Source: Chloroflexota bacterium (GTDB taxonomy: Bacteria > Chloroflexota > Anaerolineae > Anaerolineales > E44-bin32). From it: a stretch of 55,616 nucleotides of DNA. A program made the translations under genes and the position numbers. A model generated the notes under the pieces. It worked only from the letters and a program-made list of their open reading frames with translations. It made no database searches and was not told the DNA's origin. The stretch is from positions 1 through 55,616 of the forward strand of contig JAJRUD010000116.1 of NCBI GenBank assembly GCA_024277995.1, given 5' to 3'. Every line of letters starts with the position of its first letter. Positions within the stretch are counted from its first letter, which is position 1. Shown one piece after another: positions 53,066 to 55,616 of this stretch.

Positions 53066-54085
53066 ATGGCCAACAACGATCGCCATAATGCACCCGACGC
53101 CCGCTCTTTCACGGTCCAGGACGCGATCCTGGCCTATCTGGACAGCGTGCGCCTGGCCCGCAGCGCCAACACGGCGCGCACATACCGCAACGCGCTGCGC
53201 TCTTTCTCCGCCTCGCTCGCATCCCATGGCATCGACCCACACGATAATGCAGCCTCTGCGGCCAAAGAAGATTGGATTATCCCTTTCATCGGCGATCTGA
53301 AACCCTTTGCGCCGGCCACCGAGCGCCTCTACCTCACGGCCGTCGCCGGATGGTACGAATACCTCGCCGCCGAGGGTATGGCGCCCATCAACCTGCCACG
53401 CCTGCGCCTGCTCATCCGTCGGCGTGCCCGGCGCCCCGGCCAACGCCTGCCACAGTTTCCGCGGCACGCCATCGAATCCATCCTCGCATATGCAACCTAT
53501 CTTACAGCACGCCCGGTGCGCGACAAGGCTGAACGTTTGCGAAATCTGCGCGACCGCGCCTTCCTGTTGACCCTGGCCGATACGGGCCTGCGCGTGCACG
53601 AGGCCTGCGCCTTGCGGCGCGGCGATGTCGATTGGGGTGAAGCCAAGGCCGTCATCGTCGGCAAAGGCGATCGCGAGGCCGTCGTTCGCTTCTCCTCACG
53701 CTCCCTGAGCGCCATTAAGGACTATCTGGCGGCACGCAGTGAGCTCGACGGCGCCTGCGGCAAGCCCTTGGCTTCCCTGCCGCTCTTCGCCCGTCACGAT
53801 AGAGGCGCCGGCAGGCGCGTGCTTCCCATATCCACCACCACTGGCCGCACCATCGTCCACCAACGCGCGCGCCAGGCCATCGGAAAGGAGAGCGAAGGTA
53901 ACATAACACCGCATTCCTTCCGCCACTATTTCGTCACAACCGTCCTCCGAGGCTCAGGCGGCAACCTCAAGCTCGCTCAGGAGCTGGCCCGCCACCGCAA
54001 CATCGCCGTCACGCAGCGCTACGCCCACCTGTCGGACGATGAATTGGACCGCGGCTACCATGAGATCTTCGAGGGCGACGGCTGA
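53066..54085 (+). CDS. Tyrosine recombinase (XerC/XerD-like)
   Basis: The 339-residue protein has a SAM-like N-terminal core-binding domain (about residues 10-105: SVRLARSANTARTYRNALRSF) and a catalytic domain with all active-site residues: Arg176 in DTGLRVHEACALR, Lys200 in VGKGDREAVVRF, His283 and Arg286 in HSFRHYF, His310 in LARHRNIAV and the nucleophile Tyr319 in QRYAHL. It is somewhat longer than XerC/XerD (about 300). No excisionase, transposase or integration junction is adjacent, which favours a chromosomal Xer role over a mobile element. It has a strong promoter, and a dif-like repeat in its leader. Confidence 0.9.
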   Translation: MANNDRHNAPDARSFTVQDAILAYLDSVRLARSANTARTYRNALRSFSASLASHGIDPHDNAASAAKEDWIIPFIGDLKPFAPATERLYLTAVAGWYEYLAAEGMAPINLPRLRLLIRRRARRPGQRLPQFPRHAIESILAYATYLTARPVRDKAERLRNLRDRAFLLTLADTGLRVHEACALRRGDVDWGEAKAVIVGKGDREAVVRFSSRSLSAIKDYLAARSELDGACGKPLASLPLFARHDRGAGRRVLPISTTTGRTIVHQRARQAIGKESEGNITPHSFRHYFVTTVLRGSGGNLKLAQELARHRNIAVTQRYAHLSDDELDRGYHEIFEGDG

Positions 54086-54141
54086 TCCCCACTCAAGCGA
54101 CGCGCCCCTATCCCGAGGCGGAAGTGACGTGGAAAATCCGA

Positions 54142-54214
54142 ACAGCCCGCTGGCAAGATTCCCGCCTTGCTCTGGGCGTGGCAGCGGCCAGTCTCGCGTT
54201 CGGCAGCGGGCTGT
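54142..54214. repeat. Widely spaced inverted repeat in an intergenic region
   Basis: An exact 11-base inverted repeat (54142-54152 and 54204-54214) encloses 51 bases, including a small GCAAG/CTTGC hairpin. It lies between the recombinase (+) and the binding protein (-), which converge. It may form a terminator-like RNA fold. There is no T-run and no target duplication. Confidence 0.35.
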
Positions 54215-54306
54215 GCGCCCTGGTCGTCCTGCGCCAGAGATGGCTGCCCGTGGCGGGTACGCCAAAGCGCGTCAACCATCCGCATGCGTGAACTGGCGTC
54301 CGCTTC

Positions 54307-55616
54307 TCAACGGGCCAACCACATGTTCTGGTGCTGCGGTACTCCAATCGGCGATGGGACGTAACCTCTCACATACGGCTTAAGGACCATGTAAGCCACA
54401 CCTGGGTGACTGAGAAACAACGCCGGCGCCTCCTCCCAAAGCTTTGCCTGCGCATCGCGATAGAAGGTCAAACGCCGCTCGCGAGTGGTTTCGACTCGCG
54501 CCGCTTCCACCAATGCGTCGTATGTCGCGGAGCGGTAGGCCGAGTGATTCTGCGGTGACGCGCTGTGGAAGAGCACGTCGAAGAAGTTCTCGGGGTCCGG
54601 GTAGTCGGCGCACCAGCCCTCCATGAGCAAATGGCTGTACTCGCCCGCGTCGAGCCGGTCGAAGTAGCTGCGGACATCGATCCCTTCCAGCAAGATCTCG
54701 ACCCCGAGCTCGCGCTCCCAGGCATCGCCCAAGAAAGCCACCGACCCCGAGACGCGCCCGCTGCTGCTGGGGACTGTCCACACGATCTGCGGCAGTTGCC
54801 CTCCATAGCTGGACTGCTCCAGGAGCGCGCGCGCCGTGGTGGGATCAAACTCCGGGCCGCGCGCCTGCGGGTCATAGCCCGGCATGCCCGGCGGGAGCAA
54901 GCCCTCGGCTACCACATCCTCGCCGTTGGTCACGGCCTCAACGTATCCGGCCCGGTCTATCGCCAGCACGAAAGCGCGCCGGACCAGCGGGTCATCAAAT
55001 GGTGCAAGGCGCGTGTTGAAGGTCACGTAAAAGGTGCAGAACCTCAGCTCAGTCAGGATGTTGCCGTAGAGGCCATCGGCGGGGTTCTGGGCCCGCGCCA
55101 TCTGATCGCGTGTGATGCCCGTCATGTCCACTTCACCCAGCTCGTAGAGCTGCTGGGCGTATCCTTGATACATGCTGTATACGAGGTATTCCAGCCTCGG
55201 TGGATCCGCATAGTGAAAGGGATTGGCCTCCAGGACCAGGATCCGGTTCTCCAGATGTTGCACCTGACGGAAAGGCCCAGTCCCATTGGGATGCAGTTCC
55301 CAATTGGGAAGGGTTACGTTGTAGCGGTCTACCACCCAGGAAACCGGGTAAGCCAGCTTCGCAAGGAAATAGGGCTTCGGGCCATCCAGGGTCACCTGCA
55401 GCGTGCGATCATCCAGCACCCGGACGCCCTCTATGCGCTGGGCCTGCCCGGCGCGATAGGCCGCCAGGCCCACAATATCTCCCATGTAGAGCAGCACTGT
55501 CTCTGAGCCGGTTTCGGGGCTGGCGGCCCGTTCCCAACTGAACAGCACATCCCAGGCCGTCAGCGGCCGCCCGTTATGGAAGCGCGCGTTGTGACGCAGG
55601 TAGAAGGTGTATACGG
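54307..55616 (-). CDS. Peptide/nickel-type ABC transporter substrate-binding protein (N-terminus beyond window)
   Basis: The frame is open to the window edge, so the protein's start is missing; about 436 residues of the C-terminal part are present. Sequence fits SBP_bac_5 (DppA/OppA) proteins: FYLRHNARFHNGRPLTAWDVLFSWE, GTGPFRQV, FYVTFNTRLAPFDDPLVRRAF, the GLLPPGMPGYDP loop and VLFHSASPQNHSAY, then LYEEAP-like LWEEAPALFLSH near the end. These extracytoplasmic lipoproteins capture oligopeptides or similar solutes for an ABC importer. The permease and ATPase genes, if linked, are outside the window. Confidence 0.9.
   Translation of the reverse strand, partial: VYTFYLRHNARFHNGRPLTAWDVLFSWERAASPETGSETVLLYMGDIVGLAAYRAGQAQRIEGVRVLDDRTLQVTLDGPKPYFLAKLAYPVSWVVDRYNVTLPNWELHPNGTGPFRQVQHLENRILVLEANPFHYADPPRLEYLVYSMYQGYAQQLYELGEVDMTGITRDQMARAQNPADGLYGNILTELRFCTFYVTFNTRLAPFDDPLVRRAFVLAIDRAGYVEAVTNGEDVVAEGLLPPGMPGYDPQARGPEFDPTTARALLEQSSYGGQLPQIVWTVPSSSGRVSGSVAFLGDAWERELGVEILLEGIDVRSYFDRLDAGEYSHLLMEGWCADYPDPENFFDVLFHSASPQNHSAYRSATYDALVEAARVETTRERRLTFYRDAQAKLWEEAPALFLSHPGVAYMVLKPYVRGYVPSPIGVPQHQNMWLAR

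Overview
The window is a gene-dense, GC-rich (roughly 60-65 percent by eye) bacterial chromosome segment. Its content suggests a member of Chloroflexota, Anaerolineae-like. The clues are a mevalonate-type decarboxylase, anaerobic glycerol-3-phosphate dehydrogenase GlpABC, an aldehyde:ferredoxin oxidoreductase, divergent Complex I-like membrane subunits, many Ser/Thr-kinase/FHA/GAF proteins, and clear sigma-70-like promoters. This is an inference from gene content; there is no rRNA in the window. Almost everything looks like core chromosome. I see no transposase, prophage or CRISPR array.

Layout. 1-3.8 kb (+): the 3' end of a GMC oxidoreductase, an aldehyde ferredoxin oxidoreductase gene broken by one in-frame TAG, and bifunctional NAD(P)HX repair enzyme Nnr. 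4-8.3 kb (-): YtxH and DUF948-like envelope proteins, a small membrane protein, the tRNA thiolation pair MnmA plus cysteine desulfurase, and a PlsC acyltransferase. 8.4-12.8 kb: enolase (+), a membrane zinc-ribbon gene with an in-frame TAA (-), RadC (+) and an M23 peptidase/TIM-barrel-like fusion (+). 12.9-21.4 kb (-): an MA-type peptidase, AEC transporter, HEAT-repeat protein, RseP-like site-2 protease, mevalonate-pathway decarboxylase, then tRNA-His, hisS and hutH side by side. 21.6-28.4 kb (+): three divergent antiporter-like (NuoL/NuoK/NuoN-like) membrane proteins, a coiled-coil protein and SelB. 28.5-35.8 kb (-): amidohydrolase, GlpC-GlpB-GlpA, a GNAT protein, Fmt. 35.9-46.6 kb (mostly +): DUF4870, RecJ, GT2 (-), AAA ATPase, glycerophosphodiesterase, an orphan CoA-transferase beta-like protein, a GH3-like membrane protein, and a divergent Ser/Thr kinase (-) / FHA-winged-helix (+) pair. 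46.6-48.4 kb (-): tmRNA, an unknown protein and SmpB. 48.8-55.6 kb: a helical unknown, a GAF histidine kinase, an HD-GYP response regulator, an Xer-like tyrosine recombinase, and a truncated peptide-ABC binding protein (-).

How the genes work together. GMC oxidoreductase and AOR would oxidise alcohols and aldehydes, but AOR looks inactivated. MnmA plus the desulfurase make 2-thiouridine in tRNA. GlpABC with the glycerophosphodiesterase feed glycerol-3-phosphate into an anaerobic electron chain. The kinase and FHA-winged-helix protein look like a phosphothreonine signalling pair. SmpB and tmRNA form the trans-translation system.

The most interesting signals are: a 34-bp imperfect inverted repeat with dif-like architecture directly upstream of the tyrosine recombinase; a change of GC skew around the tmRNA gene; two otherwise intact genes each with one in-frame stop, one at the codon of a conserved AOR active-site glutamate; antiporter-like subunits that lack the usual proton-channel lysines; and a histidine triad (hutH, hisS, tRNA-His). 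Where adjacent ORFs overlap by one base I used computed ORF ends; promoter and hairpin positions were counted by hand and could be off by a base.
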